DNA from: Candidatus Zipacnadia bacterium
GTDB lineage: Bacteria > Armatimonadota > Zipacnadia > Zipacnadales > Zipacnadaceae
Length of the DNA: 5,271 bases
Direction of reading: 5' to 3'
Assembly (NCBI GenBank): GCA_029821455.1
Contig: JALGTI010000343.1
Span: 1-5,271, forward strand
Under the pieces are notes generated by a model. That model worked only from the letters and a program-made list of their open reading frames with translations. It searched no databases and was not told where the DNA came from. Each line of letters opens with the position of its first letter. Position 1 is the stretch's first letter. Position numbers and translations under genes: made by a program. Below are positions 1-4,510 of the stretch, in pieces.

Positions 1-104
1 CAGCGCGACAGATGGGTGAGAGGGGCCGCCGGCGGGCGCTGAAGCTATTCGACGTGCAACGCGTGGCGCAGCAGGTACAGGAGCTGTACGCTGAAATCCT
101 CTGA
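1..104 (+). CDS. C-terminal end of a probable family 4 (group 1) glycosyltransferase, 5' truncated by the window edge
   Basis: Only the last 33 codons are present, read from position 3 to the TGA at 102-104. The tail has the pattern MGERGRRRALKLFDVQRV followed by a helix ending in ELYAEIL. This is the typical end of GT-B fold glycosyltransferases: a Gly-Arg helix, then a Phe starting the last helix that crosses back to the N-terminal domain, then a Tyr near the C-terminus. Such enzymes transfer sugars from nucleotide-sugar donors to lipids, polysaccharides or other acceptors at the inner face of the membrane. No catalytic residues lie in this part, so the family call rests on the tail pattern alone and the substrate is unknown. 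The gene ends in front of a strong hairpin terminator and is convergent with the grpE-ftsZ operon. Confidence 0.55.
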   Translation, partial: ARQMGERGRRRALKLFDVQRVAQQVQELYAEIL

Positions 105-118
105 TGGCTTCACTACTG

Positions 119-149
119 AAAAGCACGGGCATTGAGGCCCGTGCCTTTT
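119..149. terminator. Bidirectional rho-independent terminator between convergent genes
   Basis: A perfect 8-bp GC-rich stem, GCACGGGC (123-130) and GCCCGTGC (137-144), closes a 6-nt loop. It is flanked by AAAA at 119-122 and TTTT at 146-149, so a U-run follows the stem on either strand. It lies 14 nt after the glycosyltransferase stop (plus strand) and about 36 nt after the ftsZ stop (minus strand), so it can end both transcripts. This also marks the 3' end of the hrcA-grpE-ftsZ operon. Confidence 0.9.
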
Positions 150-184
150 CTGAGTTCTCTTCTCGATTCGTTTCCCCAGGGCTG

Positions 185-1306
185 CTACCTGCGCCGCAGG
201 AAGGCCGGAATATCTATGTCATCCTCGTCATAGGTGGGGAGTTCTTCCCGGAAGGGGGAGGGGTGCTCTCCCTCCCGCTCTACCTCCTTGGGCACCTCTG
301 CCTCTACATCCGCTAACGTTCGACGGGCGGGCCTGGCTGGCCGCTCTTCGTCAAAGCCTGTGGCAAGTACCGTCACCCTGATGCTACCTTCCATCTTATC
401 GTCCTGGACGGCACCGAGGATGAGGTCTGCCTGCTCGCCCTCCCCAGCCGCCGCCTGCTGGATGATTTCGGCGATCTCGTGGACCTCGGCCAAGGCAAGG
501 TCGGCACCACCGGTGATGTTCAGCAACACTGAGCGGGCGCCGGTGACATCGGTCTCCAGTAGCGGACTAGCAACAGCGGCCCGGGCTGCCTCGGCGGCAC
601 GGTTCTCTCCGCTGGCCTCGCCGATGCCCATCATCGCTGTGCCGGCATCCTTCATCACGGCTCTTACGTCGGCGAAGTCGAGATTAATCAGCCCCGGCAC
701 GACGATTACCTCACTGATGCCACGTACGCCCTGGCGCAGTACCTCGTCGGCCATCGCAAAGGCTTCTTGGAGGGTTGGGTTGTCGTCAGTTAACTCCAAC
801 AGGCGATCGTTAGGGATAACGATGAGCGTATCTACCTGTTCCTTGAGGCGCTTGATACCCTCCTCGGCCACTTGCATACGCTTCTTGCCCTCAACGGCAA
901 ATGGCTTGGTGACCACGCCGACAGTCAGCGCTCCCATCTCGTGGGCCACTTCGGCGACAATCGGGCTGCCGCCAGTGCCGGTTCCACCCCCCATACCGGC
1001 GGTGACAAACACCATATCGGCATTGTCCAGCGCTATCAGTACTTCCTGGCGGCTCTCTTCGGCCGCTTGGCGACCTAGATCCGCGTTGCCACCAGTGCCC
1101 AGGCCATTGGTGATATTCTCACCGAGAGCTATTTTCACATCCGCAGCCGAGAAGTCGAGCACCTGGCGGTCGGTGTTGATGGCCATATACTCAACGCCCA
1201 TCACGCCACCCTCAATCATGCGGTTGACGGCATTGGAACCGCCGCCACCCACGCCGACGACACGAATCTTAGCATACTCTTCCACCGGTGACCTCAGCAT
1301 ACGCAA
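185..1306 (-). CDS. ftsZ: FtsZ translated alone from an internal start within the fused frame
   Basis: FtsZ is the tubulin-like GTPase that forms the Z-ring at midcell. An independent start is supported by AAGGAGG at 1318-1312. A TTG at 1306 lies 5 nt after it (373-residue product) and an ATG at 1300 lies 11 nt after it (371 residues, starting MLRSPVEEYAKIRVVG). Both give an N-terminus of normal FtsZ length, with the first beta strand KIRVVGVGGGG beginning about 10 residues in. A consensus promoter lies just upstream. All FtsZ landmarks are intact (glycine-rich nucleotide loop, GGGTGTG, T7 loop, C-terminal peptide). The signature is followed by GSPIVAE rather than the commoner AAPVVA. There is no ftsA, ftsQ or mur gene beside it, so it is outside the usual dcw cluster. 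The start between TTG and ATG is undecided; the SD spacing favours TTG. Confidence 0.75.
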   Translation of the reverse strand: MRMLRSPVEEYAKIRVVGVGGGGSNAVNRMIEGGVMGVEYMAINTDRQVLDFSAADVKIALGENITNGLGTGGNADLGRQAAEESRQEVLIALDNADMVFVTAGMGGGTGTGGSPIVAEVAHEMGALTVGVVTKPFAVEGKKRMQVAEEGIKRLKEQVDTLIVIPNDRLLELTDDNPTLQEAFAMADEVLRQGVRGISEVIVVPGLINLDFADVRAVMKDAGTAMMGIGEASGENRAAEAARAAVASPLLETDVTGARSVLLNITGGADLALAEVHEIAEIIQQAAAGEGEQADLILGAVQDDKMEGSIRVTVLATGFDEERPARPARRTLADVEAEVPKEVEREGEHPSPFREELPTYDEDDIDIPAFLRRR

Positions 1307-1948
1307 ACGCCCCTCCTTGGCTGTACCTATGTCAACCAGGTCGCCCCCTAGATTGAGGGCATTATAGTCATAGGCTCCGGCTGCTGTCAAGCAGCCAGCC
1401 ACCTTTACCTGCGCCGGCCGGATGACACGGTCGTGGAGTTTGTAACCTTTGCGAACCTGCTCCAAGATCGTGCCCTCACAGACCTGGGTGGTCTGTTCCT
1501 GCTCTACGGCCTCGTGAAGCTCAGGATCAAAGAACTCCTGGGCCTCGATGGTCTGGAGCCCGAACTGAGCCAGTGCATCCACAAGCTGTTGATAGCTCAT
1601 TCGCACGCCGGTCATACAGACAGCAGCATCCTGCCCTTGCTCTTCAGCTTCCAGGGCCATCTGTAGATGGTCCAGCGCGGGCAGGAGCGCAGTGATTAAC
1701 TCCTGGGCAGCATACTGCAGCATCCGGGCGCGTTCTTCGGTGCTTCGGCGGCGGAAGTTCCGCAACTCAGCCGCGGCCCGCAGATGCAGGTCCCGCTCAT
1801 TCTCATACAACTCGCGGAGTTCGGCCAACTGGGTCTGTAGCTTCTCCGGGCTGGGCTGAGCCTGGGGCTCTTCCAATCTCTGGTCTTGGTCTTCCTGAGA
1901 GTCTTCTACCTCGATTGCGTCATTGTCCTGTGTGGTGTCGTCAAACAT
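185..1948 (-). CDS. GrpE-FtsZ in-frame fusion: nucleotide exchange factor joined to cell-division GTPase
   Basis: This single open frame of 587 residues encodes two normally separate proteins. Residues 1-185 are a full GrpE: an acidic N-terminus, a long helical/coiled-coil stretch (about 33-100, with ELRNFRRRS), and the beta domain with FDPELHEAVEQ (140-150) and GYKLHDRVIRPAQVKVAG (168-185). GrpE releases ADP from DnaK. Residues 186-216 form a linker unlike either family. Residues 217-587 are a full FtsZ: GVGGGGSNAVNRM (232-244), tubulin signature GGGTGTG (320-326), T7 loop NLDFADV (422-428, with N422, D424 and D427 that complete the neighbouring GTPase site), and the conserved C-terminal tail DIDIPAFLRRR that binds FtsA/ZipA/SepF-type partners. 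The ATG at 1948 was chosen because GGAGGT (1958-1953) sits 4 nt upstream; the open frame continues to a GTG at 2047 without homology. Whether the fused protein is made is uncertain, because the linker holds a promoter and ribosome site for ftsZ alone. Confidence 0.85.
   Translation of the reverse strand: MFDDTTQDNDAIEVEDSQEDQDQRLEEPQAQPSPEKLQTQLAELRELYENERDLHLRAAAELRNFRRRSTEERARMLQYAAQELITALLPALDHLQMALEAEEQGQDAAVCMTGVRMSYQQLVDALAQFGLQTIEAQEFFDPELHEAVEQEQTTQVCEGTILEQVRKGYKLHDRVIRPAQVKVAGCLTAAGAYDYNALNLGGDLVDIGTAKEGRLRMLRSPVEEYAKIRVVGVGGGGSNAVNRMIEGGVMGVEYMAINTDRQVLDFSAADVKIALGENITNGLGTGGNADLGRQAAEESRQEVLIALDNADMVFVTAGMGGGTGTGGSPIVAEVAHEMGALTVGVVTKPFAVEGKKRMQVAEEGIKRLKEQVDTLIVIPNDRLLELTDDNPTLQEAFAMADEVLRQGVRGISEVIVVPGLINLDFADVRAVMKDAGTAMMGIGEASGENRAAEAARAAVASPLLETDVTGARSVLLNITGGADLALAEVHEIAEIIQQAAAGEGEQADLILGAVQDDKMEGSIRVTVLATGFDEERPARPARRTLADVEAEVPKEVEREGEHPSPFREELPTYDEDDIDIPAFLRRR
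1312..1318 (-). promoter_or_regulatory. Internal Shine-Dalgarno for ftsZ
   Basis: AAGGAGG, a near-perfect anti-SD match, lies inside the grpE-ftsZ open frame where it encodes Lys-Glu-Gly of the linker. Its spacing of 5 nt to TTG 1306 or 11 nt to ATG 1300 supports separate translation of FtsZ. Confidence 0.75.
1361..1390 (-). promoter_or_regulatory. Consensus sigma70 promoter at the grpE/ftsZ junction
   Basis: On the minus strand TTGACA (1390-1385) is followed after 18 nt by TATAAT (1366-1361), so both hexamers match the housekeeping consensus exactly. Transcription would start near 1354, leaving a leader of roughly 50 nt that contains the AAGGAGG ribosome site for ftsZ. It is the best promoter match I see in the window. 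It overlaps linker codons 187-197 of the fused frame, and it implies that ftsZ can be transcribed independently of the hrcA promoter. Confidence 0.8.
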
Positions 1949-1952
1949 ACTT

Positions 1953-1958
1953 ACCTCC
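1953..1958 (-). promoter_or_regulatory. Ribosome binding site that decides the grpE start
   Basis: GGAGGT on the minus strand lies 4 nt before the ATG at 1948. It rules in favour of this start over the upstream GTG at 2047, whose extra 33 residues have no GrpE-like character. The 95-nt gap between the upstream gene's stop (2044) and this ATG holds no clear promoter, hairpin or CIRCE element. Confidence 0.8.
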
Positions 1959-2043
1959 GAGCAAATGAGTAATGGCTGGATAGCAGCGAGGGCTGTAGGG
2001 TCTGGGGCAGAGATGGTGGTGAAACGGAATCCACAGCAACGCC

Positions 2044-2445
2044 TCACAGGTCAACTATCGCCTTCACCACCTTGGCCACAATTCGTGCACCTTCCGGCAA
2101 CGACTCAGCTACTGTGGCAGCAGGACGCATGATCATGGGGGCATCTGGCGTTGGGATGTAATGCCCGAAGTCGAGGCGTCCCTTGCTGGCGACTGCAACG
2201 ATGTTGCCAGGCTCCACTTTCGCATCAAGCTGAAAGAGCACGTCAGCAGGCGCAGCTGTGCCAAACGGGGCTATTGTCTCAGATGATAGACGAAGTATGA
2301 AGGAATTCTCCGGTGTGCAGCCCGGTGGTACAAGGCTGCGGGGCAAGGAGATATGTTCGCTCGCCTCGGCGAGGGCCTTGGCCCAATGGTCATCATCAGG
2401 TATTACGCCAAGCAACGGAAACTCTATGAACTCCACGGTTTGCAT
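2044..2445 (-). CDS. LexA C-terminal-domain-like protein (S24 peptidase fold), lacking DNA-binding domain and catalytic residues
   Basis: This is a 133-residue protein of unassigned function. By eye it aligns from end to end with the part of LexA after its winged helix. FPLLGVIPDDD (9-19) matches the LexA cleavage-loop region PLLGRIAAGQP. LPRSLVP (34-40) and FILRLSSETI (49-58) match the strand leading to the GDSM nucleophile motif. EPGNIVAVASKGR (78-90) matches NGDIVVALVDGE, and RIVAKVVKAIVDL (121-133) matches the final GKVVGVIR strand. The key residues are lost: Ala-Gly at the cleavage site is Asp17-Asp18, the nucleophilic Ser is Thr57, and the catalytic Lys is Gly94. No helix-turn-helix precedes it. 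The ATG at 2445 follows the hrcA stop by 25 nt, with GGAGG only 2 nt upstream; GTG at 2436 (11 nt spacing) is an alternative. Its place between hrcA and grpE suggests co-expression with heat-shock genes. It may be a dimerising or protein-binding module; that is inference. Confidence 0.6.
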   Translation of the reverse strand: MQTVEFIEFPLLGVIPDDDHWAKALAEASEHISLPRSLVPPGCTPENSFILRLSSETIAPFGTAAPADVLFQLDAKVEPGNIVAVASKGRLDFGHYIPTPDAPMIMRPAATVAESLPEGARIVAKVVKAIVDL

Positions 2446-2470
2446 CGCCTCCGACGGAGCGCCACCGTTA

Positions 2471-3523
2471 CTACTCAGGTTCGTTGTCCTCTCGCAGCAG
2501 TTGTCCCACGCGCTGGGCGACACTGCGGACCACGGCGATGATTTGGCGATATGGCATTCGCATTGGCCCCACCACCGCGATGCTGCCTACGCGTTCTGGG
2601 GCAACCCGATAGCTCTTGGCTACCAGGCTGCACTCACGCAGGGCGCTGACCTTGTTCTCTGTGCCGATGGCTACTAGCACATCGTTGCTTTGCGAAGCCG
2701 AGCGTAGCAGGCGTCTGAGCAGCGGTTCCTCGTCGAGGGTTGCCATAACCGGGCAGAGCTTGTCGTGCTCGGCGAACTCGGGTTGTTGGAGGATTTGTGT
2801 GGCCCCGTCAACGTAGACTGGCTGCTCGCTGGCTTCTACCTGTGCCTGAAGCTGCTCCACCAGAATACGCATCGGTTGCAGGTCGTCAACTGCCATCTGT
2901 AAGCCCACCGGAGTCATGTCGTATACGCTATCGGTCTGCCTGCCCTGCAGGCGCTGCGCCAATAGTGCGTCGAACTGGCTAATCTGCTCAGCAGTCAACG
3001 ATTGGGGGCAGCGCAGCAGGAGCTCGTGACTACGGCCGTCGGAGGTAGTGTATTCTACGCGAAGCGCGGTGCTGCTGACGGGCCGCGATCTGATGCTGGT
3101 GATATCAGCGGCAGGTTCCGTGGGAGCACCGGCCAATGCTGGCTGGTGAGTTAGCCTTGATAGCAAGCGTGTGGTTGCTCTCAGCACGGTTTCTACGTTG
3201 CGCCGGGTGCGTCTGAACTCACCCACCATCCATGCAAACTCGCGGCTGAGCGGCACCTCCTGCTCCAACATCTGGTCGACGTAGAAGCGGTATGCTTTCT
3301 GCCGGGGTACGCGGCCTGCCGAGGTATGCGGCTGGCGAATGTAGCCGGCGCGCTCCAGAGCCACCATGTCATTGCGTATCGTGGCCGTGCTCACTTGTAG
3401 GTTATAACGTTCACGCACTGCCCGCGAACCAACGGGCTCAGTAGTGCGGATATGTTCCTCGACGACGGACGCCAGCACCTGCTGTTGCCTGGCGGTGAGA
3501 GCCTCTTCCCTGATGACAGCCAC
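2471..3523 (-). CDS. hrcA: Heat-inducible transcription repressor HrcA
   Basis: HrcA represses class I heat-shock genes by binding CIRCE operators, and in known systems its activity depends on GroEL. The 350-residue length is usual for the family. The N-terminal winged helix-turn-helix (about 8-70) carries the hallmark STATIRNDMVALERAGYI (45-62) and QPHTSAGRVP (64-73), followed by YRFYVDQML (78-86). The middle part corresponds to the GAF-like dimerisation region, and the C-terminal part contains ECSLVAKSY (297-305) and GPMRMPY (319-325), both typical of HrcA. The start is GTG; three candidates exist (3532, 3529, 3523). GAGGGG ending 8 nt upstream favours 3523, while 3532 has the same region too close. 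It is the first gene of the minus-strand operon leading to grpE-ftsZ, with a recognisable promoter upstream but no clear CIRCE. Confidence 0.95.
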   Translation of the reverse strand: MAVIREEALTARQQQVLASVVEEHIRTTEPVGSRAVRERYNLQVSTATIRNDMVALERAGYIRQPHTSAGRVPRQKAYRFYVDQMLEQEVPLSREFAWMVGEFRRTRRNVETVLRATTRLLSRLTHQPALAGAPTEPAADITSIRSRPVSSTALRVEYTTSDGRSHELLLRCPQSLTAEQISQFDALLAQRLQGRQTDSVYDMTPVGLQMAVDDLQPMRILVEQLQAQVEASEQPVYVDGATQILQQPEFAEHDKLCPVMATLDEEPLLRRLLRSASQSNDVLVAIGTENKVSALRECSLVAKSYRVAPERVGSIAVVGPMRMPYRQIIAVVRSVAQRVGQLLREDNEPE

Positions 3524-3563
3524 GGTCACCACCCCTCGTCAGTGCCGGATTGCTGATATTGGG

Positions 3564-3592
3564 AGGATAACACCGGGTCTGGGGCCTGTCAA
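3564..3592 (-). promoter_or_regulatory. Promoter of the hrcA operon
   Basis: On the minus strand a perfect TTGACA (3592-3587) is followed after 17 nt by TATCCT (3569-3564, 4 of 6 to consensus). Transcription would start near 3557, about 35 nt before the hrcA start. This is a housekeeping-type promoter, as expected for CIRCE/HrcA-controlled operons in other bacteria. No full TTAGCACTC-N9-GAGTGCTAA repeat overlaps it. Confidence 0.65.
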
Positions 3593-3594
3593 GA

Positions 3595-3607
3595 TTGCCC
3601 ACGGCAA
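3595..3607. repeat. Short palindrome between divergent promoters, possible operator
   Basis: TTGCC-CAC-GGCAA is a perfect 5-bp inverted repeat with a 3-nt centre, immediately upstream of the hrcA -35 hexamer and in the gap shared with the divergent MazG-like gene. Position suggests a regulator site, but a repeat this short can occur by chance. Confidence 0.25.
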
Positions 3608-3641
3608 AGGATGTTGGAAGCAACTGGAGGAAGTGGCTGTT

Positions 3642-3669
3642 CTGACAGTAATGCGAACAGGGGTATGCA
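3642..3669 (+). promoter_or_regulatory. Possible promoter of the MazG-like gene
   Basis: CTGACA (3642-3647, 5 of 6 to the -35 consensus) is followed after 16 nt by TATGCA (3664-3669, a weak -10). Transcription would begin roughly 16 nt before the ATG at 3692. This is a moderate match only, given weight by its place just upstream of the gene. Confidence 0.35.
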
Positions 3670-3691
3670 ATCCAAGCTGCCAGGTGAGTAT

Positions 3692-3973
3692 ATGACACTT
3701 GACGAATTCCAGGAGCTGATTGAACAGATCTACTACGAAAAAGACAGCGGACGGGGCGTGTATGCAAGCTTTGCCTGGTTTGTGGAGGAGGTGGGGGAGC
3801 TTGCGAGGGCGTTGGTGCGCGGCGACAAGGCTGCCCGGACCGAGGAGGTCGGGGATGTTCTGGCGTGGCTTTCAACGCTGGCCTCCATTGTGGGAGTGCG
3901 CCTGGAAGATGCCGCGACCAAGTACGCCAACGGCTGCCCCAAATGCCACCGCACGCCCTGCCGTTGCGACTGA
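3692..3973 (+). CDS. Small MazG-like nucleotide pyrophosphohydrolase with C-terminal four-cysteine tail
   Basis: MazG-fold enzymes cleave (d)NTPs or modified nucleotides to monophosphate and pyrophosphate, using acidic side chains to hold magnesium. This 93-residue single-domain protein shows the two-part acidic signature EEVGE (32-36) and EEVGD (51-55) on successive helices, followed by the hydrophobic helix VLAWLSTLASIVGV and LEDAATKYANG. The C-terminus is a compact Cys pattern, CPKC-x4-CRC (Cys 82, 85, 90, 92), which could bind zinc. ATG 3692 was chosen because AGGTGA lies 4 nt upstream; an earlier in-frame ATG at 3611 would add 27 residues without family character and overlap the promoter region. 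It is transcribed divergently from hrcA and converges with the next gene with only 7 nt between stops and no visible terminator hairpin. Substrate is unknown; a house-cleaning role is inferred from the family. Confidence 0.85.
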   Translation: MTLDEFQELIEQIYYEKDSGRGVYASFAWFVEEVGELARALVRGDKAARTEEVGDVLAWLSTLASIVGVRLEDAATKYANGCPKCHRTPCRCD

Positions 3974-3980
3974 ATTGCCC

Positions 3981-4277
3981 CTACTGCTCTTCCTGCTCCT
4001 CGAAGTAGCGCTGGGCGCGGGTGAAGGGGTCATCGGCTGACTGCTGCTGAGGGTCACCAGCTTCCTCGCGCCTTCGCCGCCACAAGTAGACCAATCGCAA
4101 ACCCACAAATGTAACCACCAGCCCGAATATCATAGAGAACAACATAGCCAGGGCTGCGTGGAACGATTGCTCCTGAGTCGGCTCCGGCAAGCTATCACCC
4201 GGCGGCTGCGCCCAGAGTCTGGGCCCCACAAGCCACAACCCTAATACCTGTGCTGCCGTCAATAATCGTCCTAACAT
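3981..4277 (-). CDS. Small membrane protein of unknown function with signal peptide and one further membrane segment
   Basis: I do not recognise this 98-residue protein. It begins with a signal-like segment (MLGRLLTAAQVLGLWLVG, then RLWAQPP, with possible cleavage after Ala23). A Pro/Glu/Gln-rich stretch follows (about 24-38), then a strong membrane helix (about 40-66) ending in the basic stop-transfer RRRR (67-70). The tail is acidic and Gln-rich, ending YFEEQEEQ. By the positive-inside rule the tail should be cytoplasmic and the short middle part outside. ATG 4277 was chosen because AGGTGA lies 4 nt upstream, the same arrangement as in the MazG-like gene. In-frame ATGs at 4319 and 4298 lack such a site, though 4319 would start right after the upstream stop. 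It is 48 nt downstream of the exonuclease-like gene on the same strand, so probably co-transcribed. Confidence 0.7.
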   Translation of the reverse strand: MLGRLLTAAQVLGLWLVGPRLWAQPPGDSLPEPTQEQSFHAALAMLFSMIFGLVVTFVGLRLVYLWRRRREEAGDPQQQSADDPFTRAQRYFEEQEEQ

Positions 4278-4325
4278 CCCTTCACCTGACCAATTCATAG
4301 TCTGAAGCTGGTCCCTCATGGGAAT

Positions 4326-4510
4326 TCAGAACTTCAATACCACCATGGCCGGGTGGTGGTCGGAGACCTCCGCTGGAACCGTGTGATCAATTGCGGCGGA
4401 CACCAGGCGGCGCTTGAGGTTCTTTGAGATGAGAATGTGGTCAATCCGCTGGTAGTAGGTGTTGCCGTGCGGGTCGGTCCAGATGTACCAACGCATCGTG
4501 GAGCTTACGG
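4326..4510 (-). pseudogene. Displaced C-terminal part of the EEP protein in a second reading frame
   Basis: In the frame one base ahead of the upstream part, this stretch encodes RWYIWTDP, then GNTYYQRIDHILIS, then SDHHPAMVVLKF before the TGA at 4326. These are the last two EEP motifs: the Asp of RIDHI, and the Asp-His of SDHHP, whose His is the catalytic base. No good ribosome site precedes the ATG at 4496, so this is not an independent gene. The switch must lie between the GDFND motif and the Trp of RWYIW, most likely about 4488-4516. Candidate slip points are the four-base G run at 4513-4516 (plus strand) and the CCAA at 4488-4491. Either a sequence error or a real inactivating or frameshifted allele would look like this. 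Confidence 0.75.

Noticed and set aside
1330..1335. A second TTGACA on the minus strand downstream of the ftsZ promoter, close to the ftsZ start
   Set aside because: No -10-like hexamer lies 16-18 nt beyond it; the sequence there is GGGCGT, part of the ribosome-site region.
234..1367. Long plus-strand open frame opposite ftsZ
   Set aside because: Its low-complexity Ser/Pro/Ala-rich composition is typical of the antisense shadow of a GC-rich coding gene; the opposite strand encodes an unmistakable FtsZ.
1949..2047. N-terminal extension of GrpE by 33 residues starting at GTG 2047
   Set aside because: It would overlap the upstream stop, lacks family resemblance, and the ATG at 1948 has a well-spaced GGAGGT.
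2446..2523. Longer version of the LexA-like protein starting inside hrcA at 2523
   Set aside because: The added 26 residues overlap the hrcA C-terminus and do not resemble LexA; ATG 2445 after the hrcA stop fits the alignment to the cleavage-loop region.
3611..3691. Earlier ATG at 3611 for the MazG-like protein
   Set aside because: No ribosome site, no family resemblance in the extra residues, and it would cover the likely promoter; ATG 3692 has AGGTGA 4 nt upstream.
4441..4450. Programmed +1 frameshift at the TGA that ends the first EEP frame
   Set aside because: A slip at this stop would keep the non-family residues before it and lose RWYIW and TYYQRI, which look conserved in the other frame; the break must be further upstream.
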